The translations under genes and the position numbers were made by a program. This document shows positions 7,228 through 14,797 of a stretch of DNA of 20,399 nt, piece by piece. The notes under the pieces were generated by a model. The model saw only the letters and a program-made list of their open reading frames with translations, searched no databases and was not told the DNA's origin. Numbering within the stretch: the first letter of the stretch is position 1; the number at the start of each line of letters is the position of its first letter. Location: positions 1 to 20,399 of the forward strand of contig JAFGIT010000054.1 in the NCBI GenBank assembly GCA_016929465.1, given 5' to 3'. This stretch comes from Candidatus Coatesiibacteriota bacterium (GTDB lineage: Bacteria > B130-G9).

Positions 7228-8598
7228 ATGAAGAAGCATAGATTAATCGCTCTGGCATTCATCCTGACTGGCTGCCTGCTTTCCGCGGCATCGAGTCAGA
7301 CCGACCTTTCGACCGGTTCGACCCTGGCAACAGCAGCGGCGTTGTCCGCTGGTGCCTCGCGAAGCGACGACTCCACTTCCCGAATCGTGGTCATTCTCAC
7401 GGTTTCGGATACTATCAATCCGGTCATGGCCTCGTACATCGAGAGGGGGCTGGGAGAAGCGCAGGCCAGGAAAGCGGAATGCGTCATCATAATGCTCGAT
7501 ACGCCCGGTGGAGGCCTCGATCCCACCAAGGACATAGTAAAGCACATATTCGCCAGTGAGATTCCAGTTGTCGTTTATGTCGCGCCCCAGGGCGCGCATG
7601 CAGCTTCCGCAGGGAGCATAATTCTCCTCTCCTCGCATCTCGCCGCCATGAGTCCTGGGACGAATATGGGGGCCGCCCATCCCGTAGCAGGCGGTGGACA
7701 GCAGATGGATGAGACGATGGCCGCGAAGGTTGAGAATGATCTCGCCGCCTACGCCAGGAGCCTCGCGGAGAAGAGGGGCAGGGACCTCGAGTGGGCCGAG
7801 GCCTCGATTAGAGAGTCTGCTTCGATAACGGAGTCAGAAGCACTGAAGGGCGGCATGATTGACTTCGTGGCGAAGAATCTGGGCGAGCTCCTCGAGGCCA
7901 TGGATGGTCGCGAAGTCAAACTGGATACAGGCAATGTCGTGGTCTTGAGGACCAAGGGCGCCGTTGTCGAGAAAGCCGAGCCGTCATGGCGCGATAAGGC
8001 GCTGAGCACGCTCGCGAATCCCAATATCGCCTATATTCTTTTAATGATCGGTATTTATGGCATAATGTTTGAACTAATGCATCCAGGAGCGATATATCCC
8101 GGTGTCATAGGCGTGATATGCTTGATCGTAGCATTCTTCGCCCTTCAGCTGCTGCCTGTGAATTACGCCGGTTTGATCCTGATTCTGATTGGGATCGCGC
8201 TCTTCATCGCGGAGGTTAAAGTAGTAAGCTATGGGATGCTCACAGTTGGGGGATTGGTATGTCTTGTGGTCGGTTCGATGATGCTGATTTCTGAGCCGGC
8301 ATCCGGCGTCAAGATATCGCTCGGCTTCATTCTACCGGTCGCCCTCTTCACGGCCGGCCTTTTCGTTTTCCTCGGGACACTTGTCGTGAAGGCCCACAAG
8401 AGAAGAGCTTCAACCGGACAGAAGGGCCTGATTGGTGCGGTGGGCTCCGTTGCGGCGGCCATCTCTCCCGGTTCCGACGGCAAGGTTTTTGTGGAGGGTG
8501 AGCTATGGAATGCTTCTTCCGAGGTATCGCTGGAGTCCGGGGCGTCGGTCAAGATCGTGTCCGTGAAGGGCCTCAAGGTCACTGTAGAGCCAGCATAG
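7228..8598 (+). CDS. NfeD-family membrane-bound ClpP-class serine protease (long form)
   Basis: A 456-residue protein. N-terminal export signal with a lipobox-like LTGC (Cys16), so it could be a lipoprotein or be cut after SAASS. Residues about 52-245 are the ClpP-like Ser-Lys protease domain: DTPGGG binding loop, catalytic Ser127 in HAASAGS, and Lys167 in MAAKVENDL. The 40-residue spacing is like that known for the archaeal homologue PH1510. About five hydrophobic segments follow from 265 to 390 (for example YILLMIGIYGIMFEL), then a cytoplasmic-side OB-fold tail (GLIGAVGSVAAAI to KVTVEPA). Long NfeD proteins normally cleave stomatin-type partners and sit beside a slipin gene. Here no stomatin is adjacent: the neighbour upstream is DUF4139 and the gene downstream is convergent. 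No strong ribosome site precedes ATG 7228, which suggests coupled translation. Confidence 0.92.
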   Translation: MKKHRLIALAFILTGCLLSAASSQTDLSTGSTLATAAALSAGASRSDDSTSRIVVILTVSDTINPVMASYIERGLGEAQARKAECVIIMLDTPGGGLDPTKDIVKHIFASEIPVVVYVAPQGAHAASAGSIILLSSHLAAMSPGTNMGAAHPVAGGGQQMDETMAAKVENDLAAYARSLAEKRGRDLEWAEASIRESASITESEALKGGMIDFVAKNLGELLEAMDGREVKLDTGNVVVLRTKGAVVEKAEPSWRDKALSTLANPNIAYILLMIGIYGIMFELMHPGAIYPGVIGVICLIVAFFALQLLPVNYAGLILILIGIALFIAEVKVVSYGMLTVGGLVCLVVGSMMLISEPASGVKISLGFILPVALFTAGLFVFLGTLVVKAHKRRASTGQKGLIGAVGSVAAAISPGSDGKVFVEGELWNASSEVSLESGASVKIVSVKGLKVTVEPA

Positions 8599-8651
8599 AC
8601 CTTACTTACGGCTGGAGACCGACTAAGGTCGCTCGCATCGAACATGGTCGC

Positions 8652-11600
8652 CTATTTCTTGCACTCAACTTCCCTCTCCTCGTCCAGGACCTCTCGGACC
8701 GTGGCGGCGAAAACGGATAGCTGGAAGGGCTTCTGGATTAGGCCCTTCGCGCCAGCATTGAGCATTCTCTGTGCATCCCCATCTATGCTATATCCGGTCG
8801 AGATAATCGCCTTGACCTCAGGATATATGCCCTTTAGAGCTTCGAAGCACTCAGGGCCGCCCATTCCTGGCATAATCATATCGATAATCACGAGGTCGAC
8901 TTCCCCTTGGTGCTCGCTATAGAATTTCAGAGCTTCCTCGCCGCTCGAGACCACCTCGACTTGATAGCCGAGACGTCGTAGTGTCCGAGATGCCGATTTG
9001 CGGACAACCGCTTCGTCATCGACCAATAGAATCCTCTCATTCCCACCCAATGGCCCGATAGTGCTTCTGGCAGGGAACTCGGGGGTCCGATTCTCCTCGA
9101 GTGGAAGCAAGACGGTGAAGGTAGTTCCTTTGCCAGTGCTGCTTTTCAGTCTGACATCGCCTCCGTGGTTGGATACAATGCCATACACGACGGCAAGCCC
9201 CATCCCAGTGCCTCGTCCCTGTTTTTTGGTGGTGAAGAACGGCTCGAATACTCTGCTGTGCATCTCCTCGGGTATGCCCTTGCCGGTGTCAGCAACGTAG
9301 ATGGCGATATAGCGGCCTGAGGGAAGCTCCCTTCGCCTCTCGCGGTCCGACTTTTTCAGTTCGTAAATTCTGGTGCTTACATTGAGTTCGCCACCTTTTG
9401 GCATCGCATCTCTGGCGTTCACGAATAGGTTCATCAGGACCTGCTGGATTTGGCCGGGATCACCCATCACGGTTGCATTCGGAGCATCGAGGCTCAAGCA
9501 AATACGAATATTGGGATCGAATGAGCGTGATATCAGTTTCCCTACCTCATGGATTGTGCGATGAATATCTATGGGGACTACCTGCTGCTTCCCCTTTTGA
9601 GCATATCCCAGAAGTTGTCGCGTCAGTTCTGATGCCCTTTCCGCAGTCTTTTCTATCGTCTCCGCCGAATCATAGACATCGCTGCCGGCTTCGGAATCGA
9701 GCTTTATTAGGCTAGCGTGGCCCAGTATGCCGGTCAGAAGGTTGTTGAAGTCGTGTGCGATACCGCCCGCCAGCTCGCCGACAGCCTCCATCTTCTGCGA
9801 GTGCCGCAGCTGTTCCTCGAGGTGCTTTCGGCGTGAGATGTCTCTCAGGACGCCGCATATCTTCCATGGCTTCCCCTTCTCATCCGTCAATAAGCGAGCG
9901 TTTATTGAACATGGCACCCCGGAGCGGTCCTTATCGAGCAGCATCAGTTCGTAGTCCGTAACAATTCCTTCGTCCAATATGGCTTTCATGAGACGCATCC
10001 CGTCCTTCAGGCTCACGCAGAGCTCTGAAATGGACTTCCCCAGCAGTTCCTCTCGCGAGTACTTCGAAATCTGGGCGACAGATGGGCTGAGCTCGGTCAA
10101 TTTTCCTCCCAATGAGGCCTCATAATAGACATCCTGGATGTTCTCGAAGATCGAGCGGTACTTCTTCTCGCTGGCCCTTAAAGCGGCATCGGCGAGGATA
10201 CGCTTCTCCTCGATCCCAACGGCAGCCGCAAGTATCCCGAAGAGCTTCTTATCTTCCTCGTTTGGAATGACGTCCTTCTGATATACGACGCAAAGAGAGC
10301 CTACGAATTCGTCGCCGCATCTGACGCCAAGGCCAATATAGGTCTCGAGTTTGAATGGCCTTACGTTAGGATCCGTCTCGGCATAGTGCGAGTTCTGCAG
10401 GTCCCTTACGACGAGTACCTCCTCCGAGCCTCGCTGAATGACATCGTAGCATATATGACCCTCAGGCCTGTCAACTGGATTGTAGTCAGGCGGTGTCTGC
10501 CACTGTCCCCAGGATGACAGGATGTCGTTCGCCTCGAGGCGGTTGTAGATCGCACACGCGGCATTCATGAGCTCGCCGCAGACGGCTGTGAGGCGCGAGA
10601 TGTTCTTTAGTGGATCGGCCGTAAAGCCAAGAAAGCACTCATTCAGTTTCGTAATGCGCTCTTCACTTCTCTTCTGAGCGTCAATGTCCAGATGCGTTCC
10701 CGTGATGCGAATGGGCCTGCCTTCATCATCCCACTTCACGACTCTGCCGCGTGATAGTATCCACTTCCACTCTCCCGACTTCGTTCGGAGGCGTCTCTCC
10801 ACTTCATAGAACTTCGCCTTTCCTGCGAGATGGTCTTCCCAGGCTTCATTTACCGAATCCTGTTCGTCGGGATGGCGAAGTCTCTCCCACATTCGGACGT
10901 GGGGTTCGAAGTCCGAAGCTGAGTAGCCGAGTATCTCAGGTAGGCGTTCATTCACTGTGACATTGCCGCTGGGCTTGTCCCAATCCCAGAAGCCGAGGTC
11001 AGCTCCCTGAAGGACTAATTGGAGCTGCTCCTTGCTGGCCTGAATATCCGAGATCATTCTGGCTCGCTCCCTGGCACATGCGATGGTCTCTGCCGCAACT
11101 GCGAGCAGACTGATCGTCTCCCCGTCCAAGTGGGAGCACTCGCATCCGAGCACATCGAATCCAAGCAGACCGTTCAGTCTGCCCTCTATCTCCATGGGAA
11201 TCAGAAGCATTGAAAGGGCATCAGCACTTCTGAAGCGTTCTCTTTCGCTGGCAATATCAGGAGAGGCACAGCAGCCGCCGCAAAGGTAAATCGGCCTGCG
11301 CCTCAGAATTTCCTCCGACAAAGCCGGAAACTCCTCGCGGAAAGATAACGCCTCAGAACCATTCATTCGTGAATTGACGCCCTCCGCGCACCACTCATGC
11401 GAATTGACTGCCTCCCGAAGTTCATCGTCACAGCTGAAGATATAGACGCGGTCCGCGCCCAGGAAGGTGCCGATCTCCTTGAGCGCGCGATTTACTGAGT
11501 AATCGAAGTCGATTAATCCGAAACTGATGAAGTGTTTAGAGATCGATACTATCAGGCTCTGCAATTCAGCTCTGAAGGCCAGGGAAGACTCGGCCTGTTC

Positions 11601-12005
11601 ATACCCGTCGCTTTCTCTCCAGAAGGCGACGACCGCCTCCGTCTCATTTTCACCGGTGCATTCAGCAAGCCTCGCGCTTACTTTGAAGACTCTTTGGCCT
11701 CTCGGGCCTTGTTTACTGAATTCGATCCCATTGCATGACTGCTTTCGAACCACGCACTGCCGTAGGTCTTCCCAACTCTCGGTAGCGCCTTCGTCCATTA
11801 ACCTGAGCCAATCCCGAATATCTGTACCGGCAATTCCTTCCTTGGATTGGCCGAAGATATCGCAGAATGCCCTGCTGGCCCCCATTATACTGCCAGACGG
11901 GGCCACAATAACGAAGCTCTCATTCGCTTCGCTCAGCAATGCGTCGATGATGTCACAATCACACCAGTGAGAATTCATCTCATCATTCCGAGAATGCATG
12001 ACCAT
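8652..12005 (-). CDS. Hybrid PAS/GAF sensor histidine kinase with receiver domain
   Basis: A 1117-residue soluble kinase from ATG 12005. Domains in order: PAS (about 20-130), GAF (about 150-315, unusually Cys-rich with LCGGCCASP), PAS with PAC (about 322-445, GFWDWDKPSG), GAF (about 455-600), PAS (about 612-735), HisKA with phospho-acceptor His751 in GGIAHDFNNLL, ATPase (about 850-968; N box LMNLFVNARDAMP, DTGKGIP, GRGTGMGLA) and receiver (about 988-1105) with Asp1042 in VIIDMIMPGMGG and a conserved Lys in IQKPF. It has no transmembrane span, so signals are cytoplasmic or membrane-permeant. Autophosphorylation followed by intramolecular transfer to Asp1042 is expected. No DNA-binding output domain is present. 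Downstream it meets nfeD head-on with a 53-base gap. The first GAF, with its Cys cluster, could bind a metal or cofactor; that is inference. Confidence 0.92.
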   Translation of the reverse strand: MVMHSRNDEMNSHWCDCDIIDALLSEANESFVIVAPSGSIMGASRAFCDIFGQSKEGIAGTDIRDWLRLMDEGATESWEDLRQCVVRKQSCNGIEFSKQGPRGQRVFKVSARLAECTGENETEAVVAFWRESDGYEQAESSLAFRAELQSLIVSISKHFISFGLIDFDYSVNRALKEIGTFLGADRVYIFSCDDELREAVNSHEWCAEGVNSRMNGSEALSFREEFPALSEEILRRRPIYLCGGCCASPDIASERERFRSADALSMLLIPMEIEGRLNGLLGFDVLGCECSHLDGETISLLAVAAETIACARERARMISDIQASKEQLQLVLQGADLGFWDWDKPSGNVTVNERLPEILGYSASDFEPHVRMWERLRHPDEQDSVNEAWEDHLAGKAKFYEVERRLRTKSGEWKWILSRGRVVKWDDEGRPIRITGTHLDIDAQKRSEERITKLNECFLGFTADPLKNISRLTAVCGELMNAACAIYNRLEANDILSSWGQWQTPPDYNPVDRPEGHICYDVIQRGSEEVLVVRDLQNSHYAETDPNVRPFKLETYIGLGVRCGDEFVGSLCVVYQKDVIPNEEDKKLFGILAAAVGIEEKRILADAALRASEKKYRSIFENIQDVYYEASLGGKLTELSPSVAQISKYSREELLGKSISELCVSLKDGMRLMKAILDEGIVTDYELMLLDKDRSGVPCSINARLLTDEKGKPWKICGVLRDISRRKHLEEQLRHSQKMEAVGELAGGIAHDFNNLLTGILGHASLIKLDSEAGSDVYDSAETIEKTAERASELTRQLLGYAQKGKQQVVPIDIHRTIHEVGKLISRSFDPNIRICLSLDAPNATVMGDPGQIQQVLMNLFVNARDAMPKGGELNVSTRIYELKKSDRERRRELPSGRYIAIYVADTGKGIPEEMHSRVFEPFFTTKKQGRGTGMGLAVVYGIVSNHGGDVRLKSSTGKGTTFTVLLPLEENRTPEFPARSTIGPLGGNERILLVDDEAVVRKSASRTLRRLGYQVEVVSSGEEALKFYSEHQGEVDLVIIDMIMPGMGGPECFEALKGIYPEVKAIISTGYSIDGDAQRMLNAGAKGLIQKPFQLSVFAATVREVLDEEREVECKK

Positions 12006-12010
12006 CAATG

Positions 12011-12017
12011 CCTCCTT
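12011..12017 (-). promoter_or_regulatory. Ribosome binding site deciding start 12005
   Basis: AAGGAGG (minus strand) lies 5 bases before ATG 12005. A TTG at 12008 would be only 2 bases away and another ATG at 11999 11 bases away, so 12005 is preferred. Confidence 0.7.
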
Positions 12018-12068
12018 CTATCGATGGATCGAGCTCGCAGCAAAATGCTCAGTGATGCTCAATGCAAT

Positions 12069-12083
12069 ATGCGCCGTGCGCAT
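12069..12083. repeat. Compact hairpin in the hybrid kinase leader
   Basis: ATGCGC (12069-12074), a 3-base loop and GCGCAT (12078-12083) form a perfect 6-base-pair stem about 64 bases upstream of the kinase start on the minus strand. No T-run follows it in the kinase direction. Confidence 0.35.
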
Positions 12084-12254
12084 AATTCGCAGAGAAATGC
12101 AATCGAGCCCAGGCAGCAGAAAGCGCGCTTGAATTCTAAGTCGGTCTCAATATACCACGTCTGATAGCGTCGATTGAATTACCTGAGTATGCGTGACCGG
12201 CGTCGGGACATGAGCTGAGAGATATCATTGGCAGATGCCCTTGGCCACGCTCAT

Positions 12255-12283
12255 TTTATATATCGAACATTCTCTCTATTCAA
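12255..12283 (-). promoter_or_regulatory. Probable promoter of the hybrid sensor kinase
   Basis: On the minus strand TTGAAT (12278-12283), a 17-base spacer, then TATAAA (12255-12260). Transcription would begin near 12248. A 6-base inverted repeat, TTAGAT/ATCTAA at 12285-12305, touches the -35 side and may be an operator. Confidence 0.55.
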
Positions 12284-12284
12284 T

Positions 12285-12305
12285 TTAGATGGGAAGTTAA
12301 TCTAA
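12285..12305. promoter_or_regulatory. Dyad adjoining the -35 box of the hybrid kinase promoter
   Basis: TTAGAT (12285-12290) and ATCTAA (12300-12305) are perfect inverted half-sites with a 9-base spacer, starting 2 bases upstream of the -35 box. The position suits an activator or repressor site; the protein is unknown. Confidence 0.3.
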
Positions 12306-12432
12306 TGCGATTCGCCTCCCCAGAGCACTTGGCGCCGATTCAAGAACAAAAGCGCCCATTTTTATTATGCCTTCAATCAAATCACCAAGTACTAGCGGTT
12401 ATTTTGATGCCAGAGACCTATTCGTAAGCCAT

Positions 12433-13023
12433 CTACTCGAAAACCACTGGCAAACTGCAACTCGACAATCGGCCCTCGAGATGCCGCTTCAACTCGGTCG
12501 AATCCTCGCATGACACTATGACAGCCAGTATAAATACGCCGAGCGTCGTTCTACCTGACATTCTCTCGATCACCACGCCAAGTCTCTCGGTCTCATTGAA
12601 TACGGCTCTAAGTACGGCCGTTGAGTCAATCCCAAATGTGGCGAATTTGAGCGTATCTCCAACATCAACGGCAGTTGCTGCGGGGCTTGATCTCTCCCTC
12701 TGCAAATCCGTCACCTCACGGGCAATCTGGTCCGCGTGTGATCCCTGGACGAACGAGCTGCCTGACTCCGATATTCCCCAGCCTGCATTACGCACTAGCG
12801 CGGATGGGCCTTCCATTTCGGTTAGCACCCCCTCCGCAGCTTCGATTTCGTCGATCCTCGAGCGTGTGGTCTTCTTCGCATCAGCTTCGCAAGTATCGAT
12901 CTTCAGGCGTTTCTCGCGGATGATGTCCATTGCGAGAGGTGTGATAATCGCGTCGGCAGGGACATTCAGCGTGGCGCCCGTGGCCATCTCCTCGAGTTCC
13001 CTTGCTCCGATAACTCTTGTCAT
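12433..13023 (-). CDS. Putative microcompartment-associated protein, EutT-like N-terminus and ACT-like C-terminus
   Basis: A 196-residue protein whose ATG is 12 bases after the BMC shell gene stop, so the two are almost certainly cotranscribed. Residues 1-42 (with VPADAIITPLAMD and REKRLKI) resemble, from memory, the start of EutT cobalamin adenosyltransferase (LPADSRLTPSARELL), a segment found on several BMC-linked proteins. Residues 43-123 are a charged, small-residue linker without obvious fold. Residues 124-196 read as beta-alpha-beta-beta-alpha-beta: LKFATFGID, a helix STAVLRAVFNETERLG, VVIERMSGRT, VFILAVIVSCE, a helix DSTELKRHLEGRL, and LPVVFE. This is the ACT/ferredoxin-like order seen in ligand-sensing domains. 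The rest of EutT, including its metal-binding cysteines, is absent, so adenosyltransferase activity is unlikely. I do not know this architecture as a named family. A luminal or shell-bound regulator is a guess. Confidence 0.6.
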   Translation of the reverse strand: MTRVIGARELEEMATGATLNVPADAIITPLAMDIIREKRLKIDTCEADAKKTTRSRIDEIEAAEGVLTEMEGPSALVRNAGWGISESGSSFVQGSHADQIAREVTDLQRERSSPAATAVDVGDTLKFATFGIDSTAVLRAVFNETERLGVVIERMSGRTTLGVFILAVIVSCEDSTELKRHLEGRLSSCSLPVVFE

Positions 13024-13035
13024 ATCTGCGGAGCA

Positions 13036-13323
13036 CTAGTCTCCAGAGGAAGGAGAGATCACCTTCTCCAACTCGCCGTGCGGAAATGGAATTACATGCA
13101 CTGCAAGTAGCTCTCCCACCGCGCCGGCAGCCACTGCGCCGGCATCGGTCGCAGCTTTGACCGCCCCAACGTCTCCTCGGACTTTCACGGTGACGATCGC
13201 GCTGCCTGCATATTCGGTTCCAACAAGGGTCACGTCCGCAGACTTGACCATAGCATCTGCTGCCTCGATGGCCCCTATAAGGCCGCTTGTCTCAATTAAA
13301 CCGAGGGCCTCCTGGCCTGGCAT
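13036..13323 (-). CDS. Bacterial microcompartment hexameric shell protein (BMC domain, PduA/CcmK type)
   Basis: A 95-residue single-domain BMC protein from ATG 13323. The frame is open to GTG 13368, but family members start right at the M..EALG.IE segment and have 90-100 residues, and the leader from the promoter fits 13323. Signature pieces are [21 protein letters not shown], then [15 protein letters not shown] and [10 protein letters not shown]. The hexamer-edge Lys27 (MVKSADV) is kept. The central pore loop, KIGSG in PduA, is YAGSA here (residues 38-42): the pore Ser41 stays but its neighbours change. Such proteins tile the facets of protein organelles and let small metabolites through the pore. 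It is first in a two-gene operon; no vertex (BMC-P), trimer (BMC-T) or enzyme gene is in the window, so this is probably a satellite locus. Confidence 0.9.
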   Translation of the reverse strand: MPGQEALGLIETSGLIGAIEAADAMVKSADVTLVGTEYAGSAIVTVKVRGDVGAVKAATDAGAVAAGAVGELLAVHVIPFPHGELEKVISPSSGD

Positions 13324-13391
13324 CTGCTCCGACTCCGCTATCTGCAAGGTACTAGCACCAAAATCCACAAATGTTATTAAATCGAGGCGAT

Positions 13392-13419
13392 TTTATATTC
13401 CAATTAGCGAGCGTGTCAA
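13392..13419 (-). promoter_or_regulatory. Near-consensus promoter of the BMC operon
   Basis: On the minus strand a perfect TTGACA (13414-13419), a 16-base spacer and TATAAA (13392-13397). Transcription would start around 13385, giving a leader of about 60 bases to ATG 13323 or about 17 to GTG 13368. It is the strongest-looking promoter in the window and points away from the divergent yhaO. Confidence 0.7.
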
Positions 13420-13508
13420 GGTGTGCATTGTTAAAGCCAGCACGCTTGGACCTTTTTGAGATATTTCATGCAAAGTGACTCGCAACCTTCTCGCCAATCG
13501 GGCATAGT

Positions 13509-13532
13509 CTGATTGATTTGTGAATCAGGAGG
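13509..13532 (+). promoter_or_regulatory. Ribosome binding site of yhaO, overlapped by a small hairpin
   Basis: AGGAGG (13527-13532) lies 8 bases before TTG 13541 and selects that start over GTG 13520. An inverted pair CTGATT (13509-13514) and AATCAG (13523-13528) overlaps the first bases of the site, so the stem could limit translation. No clear promoter for yhaO was found in 13420-13540. Confidence 0.55.
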
Positions 13533-13540
13533 CACCATCA

Positions 13541-14797
13541 TTGTTCAAGTTCGTGCATGCGGCTGATCTCCATCTGGATAGCCCATTTCAAGGCCTATCA
13601 GATGATGCGCCCGAGATCCGGCGATTGCTGTATGATGCGACCTTTCTCGCCATGAACAATCTCATCGACCTCTGCATCGATGAGAATGTCGATTTCCTTC
13701 TCATCGCGGGTGATCTGTATGACAGCAAAGACCGTAGCCTGCGCGCCCAATTGCGGCTTCGAAGAGGACTCACAAAACTGGCAGATGCCGGCATAGCCTC
13801 CTATATCGCCCACGGCAACCACGACCCACTCAATGGCTGGCAGGCAAGCATTGAATTGCCGAATCTCGTTCATGTTTTTGATGATAGAATCGGTTCGGTC
13901 ATCCACAGTCGCTCTGGAGAACCTATAGCAATAGTTCATGGAATAAGTTATAATAGGCCAGATATTAAGGAAAATCTATCACTCAAATTCGAGAGGCGGG
14001 ACTCCCCGCTGTTCCAGATAGGTCTCTTGCACTGCAACGTCGGTGACAAGACCGGACACGAGCCATACTCGCCATGCTCGATAGCAGACCTCGTGGCGGC
14101 CGGGCTCGATTACTGGGCTCTGGGGCACGTCCATAAGGGTGGAGTTCTAAGAGAGCATAGCCCGTGCATAATCTATGCGGGAAATACTCAGGGGAGACAC
14201 GTCAATGAAAGCGGCCCCCGGGGATGCTATATCGTGAATGTCGATGATGCACATGGCGTTAGGACCGAATTCCATGCGATTGATGCCCTTCGATGGCATA
14301 GCATTGCACAATCTATCGACAAAATCGCCAATCCGGATGGACTCCTGAATGCCATCCAGGGGTCTTTGCATCGGATTCAGGCGGACGCATCTGGAAGGCC
14401 GTCAGTTTGTCGGCTGACTTTGACCGGCAGGGGCCCGATGCACTCAGATTTATCCATGATGAATCGCGCTGAGGAATATTTCAGTGAAATTCGTGAGTTC
14501 GGCATGTCGCTTTCGCCCATCGTATGGGTCTCGGACATGAGGCTCGAGACGAAGTGGGAGATCGACTTGGGGCGTCGAATGGCCTCCAATGATGTAGTCG
14601 GTGACTGTCTGCGATTGATCGACCAATATTGCCGGGATGGAATTGAACGTGCACGGCTCTCCGAATGCCTCGATGAACTGCTCCTGCATCGAAGTGCTGG
14701 CAGGTACATCGATCGCTTTGATGATAAGACACTGATCAGGTTGCTCGAATCTGCCCAGTCGATCCTTCTCAATGAGCTGTTAGGAGCCGAAGATTGA
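13541..14797 (+). CDS. yhaO: YhaO-like metallophosphoesterase (SbcD/Mre11-type DNA repair exonuclease)
   Basis: A 418-residue protein from a TTG start; MFKFVHAADLHLDSPF is the expected family beginning, which rules out GTG 13520. Phosphoesterase metal ligands are all present: Asp9 and His11 in ADLHLD, Asp58 in AGDLYD, Asn93 and His94 in GNHD, His164 in LLHCN, and His196/His198 in GHVHKGG. Residues 1 to about 220 form the Mre11-like nuclease, followed by a capping and helical C-terminus that ends in an amphipathic region likely to contact the ATPase arm. Its TGA overlaps the start of yhaN by 4 bases (TTGA), typical for the two subunits of an SbcCD-like complex that trims DNA ends. Length and layout match the YhaO branch rather than SbcD proper. 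The role in double-strand-break processing is inferred from homologues. Confidence 0.88.
   Translation: MFKFVHAADLHLDSPFQGLSDDAPEIRRLLYDATFLAMNNLIDLCIDENVDFLLIAGDLYDSKDRSLRAQLRLRRGLTKLADAGIASYIAHGNHDPLNGWQASIELPNLVHVFDDRIGSVIHSRSGEPIAIVHGISYNRPDIKENLSLKFERRDSPLFQIGLLHCNVGDKTGHEPYSPCSIADLVAAGLDYWALGHVHKGGVLREHSPCIIYAGNTQGRHVNESGPRGCYIVNVDDAHGVRTEFHAIDALRWHSIAQSIDKIANPDGLLNAIQGSLHRIQADASGRPSVCRLTLTGRGPMHSDLSMMNRAEEYFSEIREFGMSLSPIVWVSDMRLETKWEIDLGRRMASNDVVGDCLRLIDQYCRDGIERARLSECLDELLLHRSAGRYIDRFDDKTLIRLLESAQSILLNELLGAED
14782..14786 (+). promoter_or_regulatory. Ribosome binding site of yhaN
   Basis: AGGAG inside the end of yhaO, 7 bases before TTG 14794. It supports the non-ATG start and translational coupling. 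Confidence 0.6.

Larger units (their letters stand above)
12006..12432. other. Long intergenic region between BMC operon and hybrid kinase
   Basis: This 427-base stretch has no supported gene. It holds the ribosome site and promoter of the hybrid kinase (listed separately), a dyad abutting that promoter (12285-12305), and a compact hairpin ATGCGC-CGT-GCGCAT at 12069-12083. If the promoter at 12255-12283 is right, the kinase mRNA leader is about 240 bases, long enough for a regulatory structure; I recognise no known riboswitch. A GGCGC/GCGCC pair near 12331-12355 is too weak to call a terminator of the BMC operon. Confidence 0.5.

Noticed and set aside
8599-8651. Terminator between nfeD and the hybrid kinase
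   Set aside because: Only a 4-base stem (GACC/GGTC) without a T-run is visible, too weak to call.
12433-13023. Cobalamin adenosyltransferase EutT
   Set aside because: Only the first 40 or so residues resemble EutT; the metal-binding cysteines and the catalytic helical domain are missing.
12518-13039. Long plus-strand open frame opposite the BMC-associated gene
   Set aside because: The minus-strand frame has operon spacing, a promoter upstream and recognisable motifs; the plus frame is a low-complexity Ser/Thr-rich shadow.
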